5,200 nt of DNA from an uncultured beta proteobacterium (lineage in GTDB: Bacteria > Pseudomonadota > Gammaproteobacteria > Burkholderiales > Burkholderiaceae_C): NCBI GenBank assembly GCA_903958915.1, contig CAJBVC010000491.1, positions 1-5,200 of the forward strand, read 5' to 3'. This document shows positions 1-5,200 of this stretch, piece after piece. The notes under the pieces were generated by a model. The model worked only from the letters and a program-made list of their open reading frames with translations. It did not search any database and was not told the origin of the DNA. The position numbers and the translations under genes were made by a program. Every line of letters starts with the position of its first letter. Within the stretch, counting starts at the first letter, position 1.

Positions 1-1
1 G

Positions 2-511
2 TTGCGCGGCGGCACGGTGAGCTTTCTGGCGGAAGTAGATTGGGTGCTGGGTCAATACCTGCGTGGGCAACTGCTGGTGATGCTGATTCTGGCCGTCTTT
101 TACAGTGTGGCGCTGTTCTTGTTTGGTCTGGATCTGGCTTTACCAATCGGGATCTTTACCGGTTTGGCGATCTTTGTGCCTTACGTCGGTTTTGGCGTCG
201 GATTGTTGTTGGCCACCTTGGCAGGATTGCTGCAGTTTTCCTCCGCTGCGGGCGGTGTTGGGCAGGCATTTGTGATGGTGGCAGTGGTGTTTGGGCTGGG
301 ACAGATGGTGGAGAGTTTCTTTCTGACGCCCCGACTGGTGGGTGAGCGTATCGGCTTGCACCCACTGGCTGTCATTTTTGCGCTGCTCGCATTTGGTCAG
401 CTGTTCGGTTTTGTCGGGGTGCTGATTGCTCTGCCCGTCAGTGCCGTATTGCTGGTGGCGATTCGGCGACTCAAGGCGCGGTATCTCGCGAGCGAGCTGT
501 ACCAGGCATGA
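2..511 (+). CDS. AI-2E family transporter (PerM-like), 3' part
   Basis: This is the C-terminal 169 residues of an AI-2E/PerM family inner-membrane protein; the 5' part lies before the window. Full-length members have about 350 residues and several membrane spans. The family includes E. coli TqsA, linked to autoinducer-2 export, and Na+/H+ antiporter-like members, so the substrate here is unknown. Numbering from base 2, visible family marks are GQ at 22-23, a hydrophobic span at about 24-42, FVPYVG at 58-63, the conserved ESFFLTPRLVG block at 104-114, GLHPLAV at 118-124, a span ending in GVLIALPVSAVLL at 139-151, and the terminal YLASELY at 161-167. The frame is unbroken to TGA at 509-511, which overlaps the hda ATG in an ATGA. 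Family assignment is secure; a role in quorum sensing should not be inferred from the family name. Confidence 0.93.
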   Translation: MRGGTVSFLAEVDWVLGQYLRGQLLVMLILAVFYSVALFLFGLDLALPIGIFTGLAIFVPYVGFGVGLLLATLAGLLQFSSAAGGVGQAFVMVAVVFGLGQMVESFFLTPRLVGERIGLHPLAVIFALLAFGQLFGFVGVLIALPVSAVLLVAIRRLKARYLASELYQA

Positions 512-1203
512 ACGCTTCCTCGATGCGTCAAATCGCGCTCGATATTGGCCTCGCCACTGGTCCGACGCTGGTCAACTTCTGCGCTGGCCCCAATCAGGCG
601 GTTATGCAGCATCTGCAGCTATGGGTTGGCGCTACTGCTTCAACGCGATCACCAGTACCAACCTACCTGTGGGGCATGGGTGGCAGTGGCAAGACGCACC
701 TGCTCAAGGCCGCCCGTGAGGCCTTGCGCGAACAGGGTGCTCGGGTTGGCTGGCTGGATGCCACCGTGCTGGAGCCGCCGGAATTCGACGAAGCCTGGGC
801 AGCGGTTCTCCTGGATGACGTGCACCTCTACACCGCGGCACAGCAGCACAGTGCATTCAACTGGTTTGTCAATTCTCAGACCGTACAGCGGCCCGTGCTT
901 GCTGCCGGAGCGCTGGCACCGGTAGACCTCCAGCTGCGCGACGATTTGCGCACCCGGCTGGGTTGGGGACACGTGTTTCAACTGGTTCAACTGACTGAAC
1001 CCGAGCGCCGCTCGGTATTGCGTCGCGCGGCGGACGAACGCGGCGTATTCCTTGGCGATGAGGTCATGGACTTCATGTTGACCCGCTTCAGTCGCGACTT
1101 GGGGAGTCTGATGGAGTTGCTGGACTTGTTGGACGGGTACGCTTTGCAAACCAAGCGCGCCATCACCATTCCGCTGATCAAATCGATGATGGAGAACTCA
1201 TGA
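508..1203 (+). CDS. hda: DnaA regulatory inactivator Hda
   Basis: Hda is a DnaA-related AAA+ protein. Bound to the DNA-loaded sliding clamp, it stimulates hydrolysis of ATP-DnaA to ADP-DnaA and so prevents re-initiation of replication. The 231-residue product has the usual family length and lacks the DNA-binding domain of DnaA. QIALDI at 8-13 sits where the clamp-binding motif is expected. Walker A is GMGGSGKT at 56-63 and Walker B is LLDDVH at 101-106. DLRTRLGWG at 146-154 matches box VII, with R150 the likely arginine finger by alignment with the E. coli DLASRL segment. R196 in SRDLGSL is the likely sensor II residue. The ATG at 508 overlaps the upstream stop and is preceded only by weak purine matches; an in-frame ATG at 523 would give MRQIALDI as the N-terminus and remains possible. 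Coupling with its neighbours suggests co-transcription. Confidence 0.95.
   Translation: MNASSMRQIALDIGLATGPTLVNFCAGPNQAVMQHLQLWVGATASTRSPVPTYLWGMGGSGKTHLLKAAREALREQGARVGWLDATVLEPPEFDEAWAAVLLDDVHLYTAAQQHSAFNWFVNSQTVQRPVLAAGALAPVDLQLRDDLRTRLGWGHVFQLVQLTEPERRSVLRRAADERGVFLGDEVMDFMLTRFSRDLGSLMELLDLLDGYALQTKRAITIPLIKSMMENS
1191..1195 (+). promoter_or_regulatory. Ribosome binding site of the HAD phosphatase gene
   Basis: GGAGA lies inside the last codons of hda, four bases before the ATG at 1200. The spacing is on the short side, but together with the ATGA stop/start overlap it fixes the start of the phosphatase and suggests translational coupling to hda. Confidence 0.6.
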
Positions 1204-1898
1204 CCGTGGCAGCCCCTCGCCCCAGGATTGCACTTTTCGACCTGGACCATACCCTGTTGCCGATCGACTCCGACTACGCCTGGGGTGAATTCACCATCGC
1301 GCGTGGCTGGGTCGATCCGGTGGCATTCAAGCGGTCCAATGATGCTTTTTATGAACAGTACAAGGCCGGCACCTTGGATGTGCACGATTACGTCATGTTT
1401 GCCACTGCGGCGATCTGCCGTCAGGGCGCTACCAATTCAATAGCTGCTCACGCAGATTTCATGCGCGATGTAGTGCAACCCGCCATCAAGCCGCAGGCGC
1501 TGGAACTGGTGCAATCACATCAACGCAACCACGACACTGTGGTGATCGTGACGGCCACCAACGCGTTTGTCACACGGCCTATTGCCAGCGCACTGGGCGT
1601 ATCGGAACTGATTGCAGTGGACCTGGAAAGCACGGAGAACTCCGGTCAGCCCGGTTGGTTTACCGGGGCGATTGTCGGCGTGCCATCTTTTCGCGAAGGC
1701 AAGGTGGTGCGAGTGGAGCAGTGGTTGCGCGCACGGGGCTGGGGCTGGGGTGACGTGCACACGACGTTTTACTCGGATTCGATCAACGATTTACCCCTGC
1801 TCGACCGCGTTGACGTGGCGGTGGCCACCAATCCCGATGCGCGTCTGCATGCCATTGCCATCGAGCGCGGATGGCGCATACTTGAGCTGTTTCGTTAG
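1200..1898 (+). CDS. HAD-IB family phosphatase (SerB-like fold), substrate unknown
   Basis: This is a soluble HAD-superfamily hydrolase of subfamily IB, the group that contains phosphoserine phosphatase SerB. It should remove phosphate from a small metabolite through an aspartyl-phosphate intermediate. All four HAD motifs are present in the 232 residues. Motif I is FDLDHTLL at 13-20, with nucleophile D14 and acid/base D16. Motif II is VIVTATN at 115-121, with T118. Motif III is the lysine K168 in EGKVV. Motif IV is YSDSINDLPLL at 191-201, with Mg2+ ligands D193 and D197. The helical cap insert lies between motifs I and II (about 21-110), as in type C1 caps. Its start overlaps the hda stop and it precedes pcnB by 32 bases. 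Such proteins are often labelled phosphoserine or histidinol-phosphate phosphatase, but nothing in the sequence settles the substrate. Confidence 0.9.
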   Translation: MTVAAPRPRIALFDLDHTLLPIDSDYAWGEFTIARGWVDPVAFKRSNDAFYEQYKAGTLDVHDYVMFATAAICRQGATNSIAAHADFMRDVVQPAIKPQALELVQSHQRNHDTVVIVTATNAFVTRPIASALGVSELIAVDLESTENSGQPGWFTGAIVGVPSFREGKVVRVEQWLRARGWGWGDVHTTFYSDSINDLPLLDRVDVAVATNPDARLHAIAIERGWRILELFR

Positions 1899-1902
1899 AC
1901 AG

Positions 1903-1920
1903 GGAGCTTGATAGCGCTCC
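1903..1920 (+). repeat. Small inverted repeat in the gap before pcnB
   Basis: GGAGC at 1903-1907 and GCTCC at 1916-1920 can pair as a 5-bp stem with an 8-base loop in the 32-base gap between the phosphatase and pcnB. No T-run follows, only an A-rich stretch (ACAAGTAAAA), so it is not an intrinsic terminator on this strand. It could weakly influence pcnB translation or be chance. Confidence 0.3.
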
Positions 1921-1930
1921 ACAAGTAAAA

Positions 1931-3547
1931 ATGATCAAGAAATTCATAGATAACCTCATCAGCAAGACCACGTCCTCCTTGTCGCGCAAGCCCCCGAAGT
2001 TCGGCAAACGGGTGGAGATTGCGGTGCAAACGCATGGCATAGACCCGTCACTGGTCGATGAGCGCGCGGTGACCGTGGTTCGCACGCTGCAGGAAGCCGG
2101 TTTTGAAGCCTATGTGGTGGGGGGGGCGGTGCGCGACCTGCTGGTGGGCTTGCGTCCCAAGGACTTTGATGTGGCAACCAACGCCACACCGGAACAGGTG
2201 AAGGGGCTGTTCCGCCGTGCGTTCATCATCGGGCGGCGCTTTCGCATCGTGCACGTGGTGTTTGGCCGGGGGCGCGAACACGAAGTGATTGAGGTGTCCA
2301 CATTTCGCGCCTACCTCGACAACGCAGCCGCTGAGCAAGTCGCTGGCAACGAGAAGACCAGCCGCAGTGAGTTGGCGGGGATGAAGCATGCGGTCGACAG
2401 CACCGGTCGTGTGTTGCGCGACAACGTCTGGGGCCCTCAGGAAGAGGACGCGGTTCGGCGTGATTTCACCATCAACGCCATGTACTACAACCCGTTGAAC
2501 CAGGTGGTGGTGGATTATCACCATGGCTTGAAGGATTCCAAAAACCGCACCTTGCGTATGATTGGCGACCCTGCCACACGGTACCGGGAAGACCCGGTGC
2601 GCATCATTCGTGCCGTACGTTTTGCGGCGAAGCTTAGCGGTTTGGGCTTCTCGCTCGAGTCCAAAACCGCTGCGCCTCTGGTCAAGTCGCAGGACTTGCT
2701 CGCCGATGTGCCGCAAAGCCGATTGTTCGACGAAATGCTCAAGTTGCTGCAAACCGGGCATGCCCTGGCGTCCATCGATACATTGAAGCAGCTCGGCATG
2801 GCGCGCGGCATTTACCCTTTGCTCGATGTGGTGGTGGAGCGCGCAGAGCAGCCGTTCGTCAACGCTGCCTTGAAGGACACCGACCGACGGGTGGGTGAAG
2901 GAAAACCGGTGGCTCCCAGTTTCTTGCTGGCTTGTGTACTGTGGTCAGACGTGCGAGATGGCTGGGCGCGTCGACTGGAGCAGCACCAGCATTCCCATCC
3001 GGCACTGATGGATGCCATTGACGACGTTTTTCAGGCCCGCATTGGCGACGTTTCCGGCGGTGGCAAACTGGCCAGCGACATGCGCGAAATCTGGGTCATG
3101 CAGCCACGCTTTGAAAAACGGGTGGGCAGTACGCCATTTGGCTTGGTGGAGCAGGCACGTTTCCGCGCAGCATTTGATTTCATGCGCCTGCGTGCAGATG
3201 TGGGCGAGGTTGAAGAAGTTCTTGCCGATTGGTGGCAGGAATTCAGCATGGCCAACGATGGCATTCGACAGGACATGGTCGACCTGGTGCGCGAGGAGCA
3301 GCACAAGCGCCAGCGCGCGCCGCGCACCCACCGGGCGCAACCAACCGGCGGCCTGGGTGCCACCAGTGGAAGCGCCAATACCGAGCATTTTGCTGCACCA
3401 GCTGGGCTGCAACCGTCCAGTGAACCCGGCGATACAGACAGCGGCGGGCCGCGCAAACGTCGCCGGCGCCGACGCTCGACGGGCGGAGGAAACAGTGGTG
3501 AAAATAGTGGTGGTAATGCGGACGGCGGTGCCGTGACCGGGATTTGA
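1931..3547 (+). CDS. pcnB: Poly(A) polymerase I (polynucleotide adenylyltransferase)
   Basis: PcnB adds 3' poly(A) tails to RNAs, marking them for decay by exonucleases; in E. coli it also controls plasmid copy number through RNA I decay. The 538-residue product is a class II nucleotidyltransferase. VVGGAVRDLL at 62-71 and KDFDVAT at 77-83 form the nucleotidyltransferase head with catalytic D78 and D80; E121 in VIEVSTFR is the expected third carboxylate. RRDFTINAMYYN at 176-187 and EDPVRIIRAVRFAAKL at 220-235 are the family neck motifs. These, plus the length and basic tail, favour PcnB over CCA-adding enzyme. Residues from about 458 onward are low complexity. The ATG at 1931 has no clear Shine-Dalgarno sequence. 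Codons 64-66 contain an eight-G run. The folK start follows 10 bases after the TGA. Confidence 0.95.
   Translation: MIKKFIDNLISKTTSSLSRKPPKFGKRVEIAVQTHGIDPSLVDERAVTVVRTLQEAGFEAYVVGGAVRDLLVGLRPKDFDVATNATPEQVKGLFRRAFIIGRRFRIVHVVFGRGREHEVIEVSTFRAYLDNAAAEQVAGNEKTSRSELAGMKHAVDSTGRVLRDNVWGPQEEDAVRRDFTINAMYYNPLNQVVVDYHHGLKDSKNRTLRMIGDPATRYREDPVRIIRAVRFAAKLSGLGFSLESKTAAPLVKSQDLLADVPQSRLFDEMLKLLQTGHALASIDTLKQLGMARGIYPLLDVVVERAEQPFVNAALKDTDRRVGEGKPVAPSFLLACVLWSDVRDGWARRLEQHQHSHPALMDAIDDVFQARIGDVSGGGKLASDMREIWVMQPRFEKRVGSTPFGLVEQARFRAAFDFMRLRADVGEVEEVLADWWQEFSMANDGIRQDMVDLVREEQHKRQRAPRTHRAQPTGGLGATSGSANTEHFAAPAGLQPSSEPGDTDSGGPRKRRRRRRSTGGGNSGENSGGNADGGAVTGI
2119..2126 (+). repeat. Eight-G homopolymer within the pcnB catalytic motif
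   Basis: Eight consecutive G residues cover the last base of V63, the two GGG codons for G64 and G65, and the first base of A66 in the VVGGAVRD motif of PcnB. The frame is intact here. Gain or loss of one G would shift the frame after about 65 residues. Confidence 0.95.
3302..3544 (+). other. Disordered arginine-rich C-terminal tail of PcnB
   Basis: Residues 458-538 of PcnB are rich in Gly, Ser, Ala, Asn and Arg, with no recognisable fold. Residues 508-515 are one K and seven R (RKRRRRRR), followed by a Gly/Asn/Ser-rich end with short GGN/SGEN units. E. coli PcnB also ends in a basic stretch, so this is a family trait in extended form, probably contacting RNA or protein partners (inference). 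Confidence 0.75.
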
Positions 3548-3552
3548 GGGGG
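3547..3552 (+). promoter_or_regulatory. Ribosome binding site of folK
   Basis: AGGGGG begins at the last base of the pcnB stop codon and ends five bases before the GTG at 3558. It supports that GTG as the folK start and allows coupling to the end of pcnB translation. Confidence 0.7.
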
Positions 3553-3557
3553 CGGCG

Positions 3558-4025
3558 GTGCGTGCGCCTGTAGCTGCATACATCGGTTTGGGTGCCAATC
3601 TGGGGGATGCCAGCGCCACGGTGCTGCAGGCGGTGCAGGCCATCGCGGAGCTCGACGGTGTCGCGCTGACACGCCAATCGTCGTTGTACGCCAGCGCTCC
3701 CATCGACTCCAGTGGGCCGGATTACGTCAATGCGGTGGTCGAGGTGCTCACCCGCCTGAAACCCGTCGAATTGCTGGTGCTGCTGCAAGACATCGAGCTG
3801 CGCGCCGGACGTGTCCGTACCTATCGCAACGCTCCGCGCACGTTGGACCTTGACCTGTTGCTGCATGGCGATGCGCGCATTGATACCCCTGCGCTGACGC
3901 TGCCGCATCCGAGAATGTGGCTTCGGGCCTTTGTACTGCATCCGCTGGCGGAGATTGCGCCGCAGCATGTTACGGCCAAACGGCTGCACGCATTGGAGGG
4001 ACAGCGCATTGCCCGCCTTACCTGA
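3558..4025 (+). CDS. folK: 6-hydroxymethyl-7,8-dihydropterin pyrophosphokinase (HPPK)
   Basis: FolK transfers pyrophosphate from ATP to 6-hydroxymethyl-7,8-dihydropterin in the cytoplasm, giving the substrate that dihydropteroate synthase (FolP) joins to p-aminobenzoate in folate synthesis. The 155-residue product has the normal length. Visible motifs are YIGLGANLGD at 8-17, SSLYASAPI at 41-49 with DYVNAVV at 55-61 (pterin-binding region), E80 and GRVRTYRNAPRTLDLDLLL at 84-102, and LPHPRMWLRAFVLHPLAEI at 115-133. D97 and D99 correspond to the two Mg2+-binding aspartates of E. coli HPPK (D95/D97). The GTG start is chosen from the AGGGGG site five bases upstream and from the immediate start of the conserved YIGLGAN segment. 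The last 17 bases overlap the start of the SulP gene. Confidence 0.95.
   Translation: MRAPVAAYIGLGANLGDASATVLQAVQAIAELDGVALTRQSSLYASAPIDSSGPDYVNAVVEVLTRLKPVELLVLLQDIELRAGRVRTYRNAPRTLDLDLLLHGDARIDTPALTLPHPRMWLRAFVLHPLAEIAPQHVTAKRLHALEGQRIARLT
3995..4000 (+). promoter_or_regulatory. Ribosome binding site deciding the TTG start of the SulP gene
   Basis: GGAGGG, a strong Shine-Dalgarno match, sits inside folK and ends eight bases before TTG 4009. This selects the TTG over the in-frame ATG at 4078, which would begin inside the first membrane helix, and over the ATG at 3967, which lacks such a site. Confidence 0.75.
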
Positions 4026-5200
4026 TACGCTGCGTCAAGACCACATCGCCGGGGACCTGTGGGGTGGTACCGCTGCCATGTTGGTGGCGCTGCCATCGGC
4101 AATTGCTTTTGGTGTGGCTATCGTGGCACCGCTCGGTGGCGAATTGGGTGCGCAGGGGGCCGTGGCCGGCATTCTGGGTGCCATCGCGCTGGGGCTGGTG
4201 GCGCCCCTGCTGGGCGGCAGCACACGCCTGATTACGGCACCCTGTGCACCAGCCGCCGCCGTTCTGTCGGCACTTGCGGCGGGCTTTGCCCAGGGTGGTA
4301 TGCCGGCTGAGCAGGCGTTGGTGATGCTGGGGTTGATTGGTTTGCTCGCCGGTGCCTTGCAGATCGGCCTCGGGCTGGCAGGAATTGGCCAGCTCATCAA
4401 ATACATTCCGTTCCCGGTGGTGAGCGGATACTTGAGCGGGGTCGGGCTCATCATTATTGGCAGCCAGATCCCGAAGTTCCTGGGGGTTGTTGGTGCCCCT
4501 GGCCTATGGGCAGCATTGGGCAGTCCGTCTGTGTGGCAATGGCAAAGTGTGTTGATGGGTAGTGTGGTGGTGGCCGCCATGCTGTTGATGCCGCGCTTGA
4601 CCAAGCTGGTTCCAGCCACCATTCTTGCCTTGCTTGCAGGCGTTTTCTGCTATGGCCTATTGGCCTGGCTGGATCCCGCCTTGCGTACCGTCGACAGCAA
4701 TCCTCTGCTGGTAGGACCTTTGGCAGCCAGCGGCAGTGACCTTGCCGACACACTGGGTCTGCGCCTGCCATCGGCCGACCTGCTGACCTGGGCCACGGTA
4801 CTGCAGGTGGGTGTACCGGCCATGACGCTGGCGGTTTTGCTCTCCATCGACACACTGAAGACCTGTCTGGTGATCGACGCCATGACCAACAGCAACCACC
4901 AGTCCAATCGGGAACTTATCGGGCAGGGCGTGGGCAATATGGCCTCATCACTGGTGGGCGGAATTCCGGGCGCTGGAACCATGGGTGCATCATTGATCAA
5001 TATTTCCAGCGGCGGCACGACCAAGATGTCCGGCATGGTCACCGGCGTGGCGTCACTGTTGGCGCTGGTCGTGCTGGCACCGCTGATAGCCTGGGTGCCG
5101 GTGGCGGCTTTGGCCGGTATTCTGATCGTCACCGGCTTTCGAATGATCGATCGGCACAGCCTGGCATTTTTCTATACCCCGGCCACCCGGCTGGACTTCA
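4009..5200 (+). CDS. SulP family inorganic anion transporter, BicA-like, 5' part
   Basis: This is the N-terminal 397 residues of a SulP/SLC26 family secondary transporter of the inner membrane; the frame is open at the right edge. Members carry sulfate, bicarbonate or dicarboxylates, often with a C-terminal STAS domain that would lie outside the window. The start is TTG with a strong GGAGGG site. Family marks: GDLWGG at 15-20 leading into helix 1 with ALPSAIAFGV at 27-36; ITAPCAPAAAV at 75-85 at the helix 3 position; YIPFPVVSGYLSGVG at 132-146; SIDTLKT at 279-285; NRELIGQGVGN at 300-310; and GGIPGAGTMGASLINISSGG at 317-336. Several segments resemble the cyanobacterial Na+/bicarbonate symporter BicA (compared from memory). 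Substrate is not determined: bicarbonate is a plausible guess, sulfate or another anion is possible. It overlaps folK by 17 bases and is probably co-expressed with it. Confidence 0.9.
   Translation, partial: MPALPDTLRQDHIAGDLWGGTAAMLVALPSAIAFGVAIVAPLGGELGAQGAVAGILGAIALGLVAPLLGGSTRLITAPCAPAAAVLSALAAGFAQGGMPAEQALVMLGLIGLLAGALQIGLGLAGIGQLIKYIPFPVVSGYLSGVGLIIIGSQIPKFLGVVGAPGLWAALGSPSVWQWQSVLMGSVVVAAMLLMPRLTKLVPATILALLAGVFCYGLLAWLDPALRTVDSNPLLVGPLAASGSDLADTLGLRLPSADLLTWATVLQVGVPAMTLAVLLSIDTLKTCLVIDAMTNSNHQSNRELIGQGVGNMASSLVGGIPGAGTMGASLINISSGGTTKMSGMVTGVASLLALVVLAPLIAWVPVAALAGILIVTGFRMIDRHSLAFFYTPATRLDF

Noticed and set aside
508..1203. DnaA boxes or other self-regulatory sites around hda
   Set aside because: I looked by eye for TTATNCACA-type sites on both strands and found none convincing.
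1903..1920. Possible intrinsic terminator between the phosphatase and pcnB
   Set aside because: The stem is only 5 bp and is followed by A-rich sequence, not a T-run.
1882..1932. Possible sigma-70 promoter for pcnB (TTGAGC or TTGATA with TAAAAA)
   Set aside because: No pair of -35 and -10 hexamers has acceptable spacing: candidates are too far apart or too close, so a promoter cannot be supported.
2048..2761. Long reverse-strand open frame of 237 codons opposite pcnB
   Set aside because: It lies wholly over the conserved catalytic part of pcnB, its product has no recognisable domain, and high-GC coding DNA commonly leaves such open antisense frames.
3243..3989. Reverse-strand open frame of 248 codons opposite the end of pcnB and folK
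   Set aside because: It spans two real genes on the other strand, is rich in Arg, Gln and His as expected of an antisense shadow, and shows no family motif.
4078..4080. ATG as alternative start of the SulP gene
   Set aside because: It would remove the conserved GDLWGG segment and begin inside helix 1; TTG 4009 has a strong ribosome binding site and keeps the segment.
4035..5132. Several reverse-strand open frames opposite the SulP gene
   Set aside because: The + strand frame carries continuous SulP motifs; the reverse products are Pro/Ser/Ala-rich with no domain, so they are shadows.
1..5200. A defence system, mobile element or other new system
   Set aside because: Every stretch above 32 bases is covered by genes of known families in a familiar chromosomal order, with no direct repeats, integrase, transposase or compositional break seen.

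Overview
The window looks like ordinary chromosomal DNA from a betaproteobacterium, most likely of the order Burkholderiales. GC content is high (about 60% by eye), all genes lie on the + strand, and packing is very tight. The order AI-2E family permease, hda, HAD-IB phosphatase, pcnB, folK is one I recognise from Burkholderiales chromosomes. The genus cannot be fixed from this stretch.

Layout. Bases 2-511 are the 3' half of an AI-2E/PerM family membrane protein. Its stop overlaps the start of hda (508-1203, ATGA overlap), which encodes the AAA+ protein that inactivates DnaA. The hda stop in turn overlaps the start of a HAD-IB phosphatase (1200-1898, again ATGA). A 32-base gap leads to pcnB (1931-3547, poly(A) polymerase I with a disordered, arginine-rich tail). 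After 10 bases comes folK (3558-4025, GTG start), the pyrophosphokinase of folate synthesis. A SulP anion transporter starts at a TTG (4009) inside the end of folK and runs open past the right edge (397 codons seen). No intergenic stretch exceeds 32 bases, and I see no tRNA, rRNA, CRISPR array, insertion sequence or convincing terminator.

How the genes fit together. The overlaps and short gaps suggest one co-transcribed, partly translationally coupled unit. Its members act in unrelated housekeeping processes: replication-initiation control (Hda), RNA decay (PcnB), folate synthesis (FolK), an unassigned phosphatase, and two membrane proteins. It reads as a conserved cluster of convenience, not a pathway.

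I found no sign of an undescribed biological system. The points most worth a second look are the SulP transporter, which resembles the bicarbonate transporter BicA but differs at residues expected near the ion site, and an eight-G run inside the catalytic motif of pcnB. The orphan HAD phosphatase and the start arrangements of pcnB and the SulP gene are lesser points.
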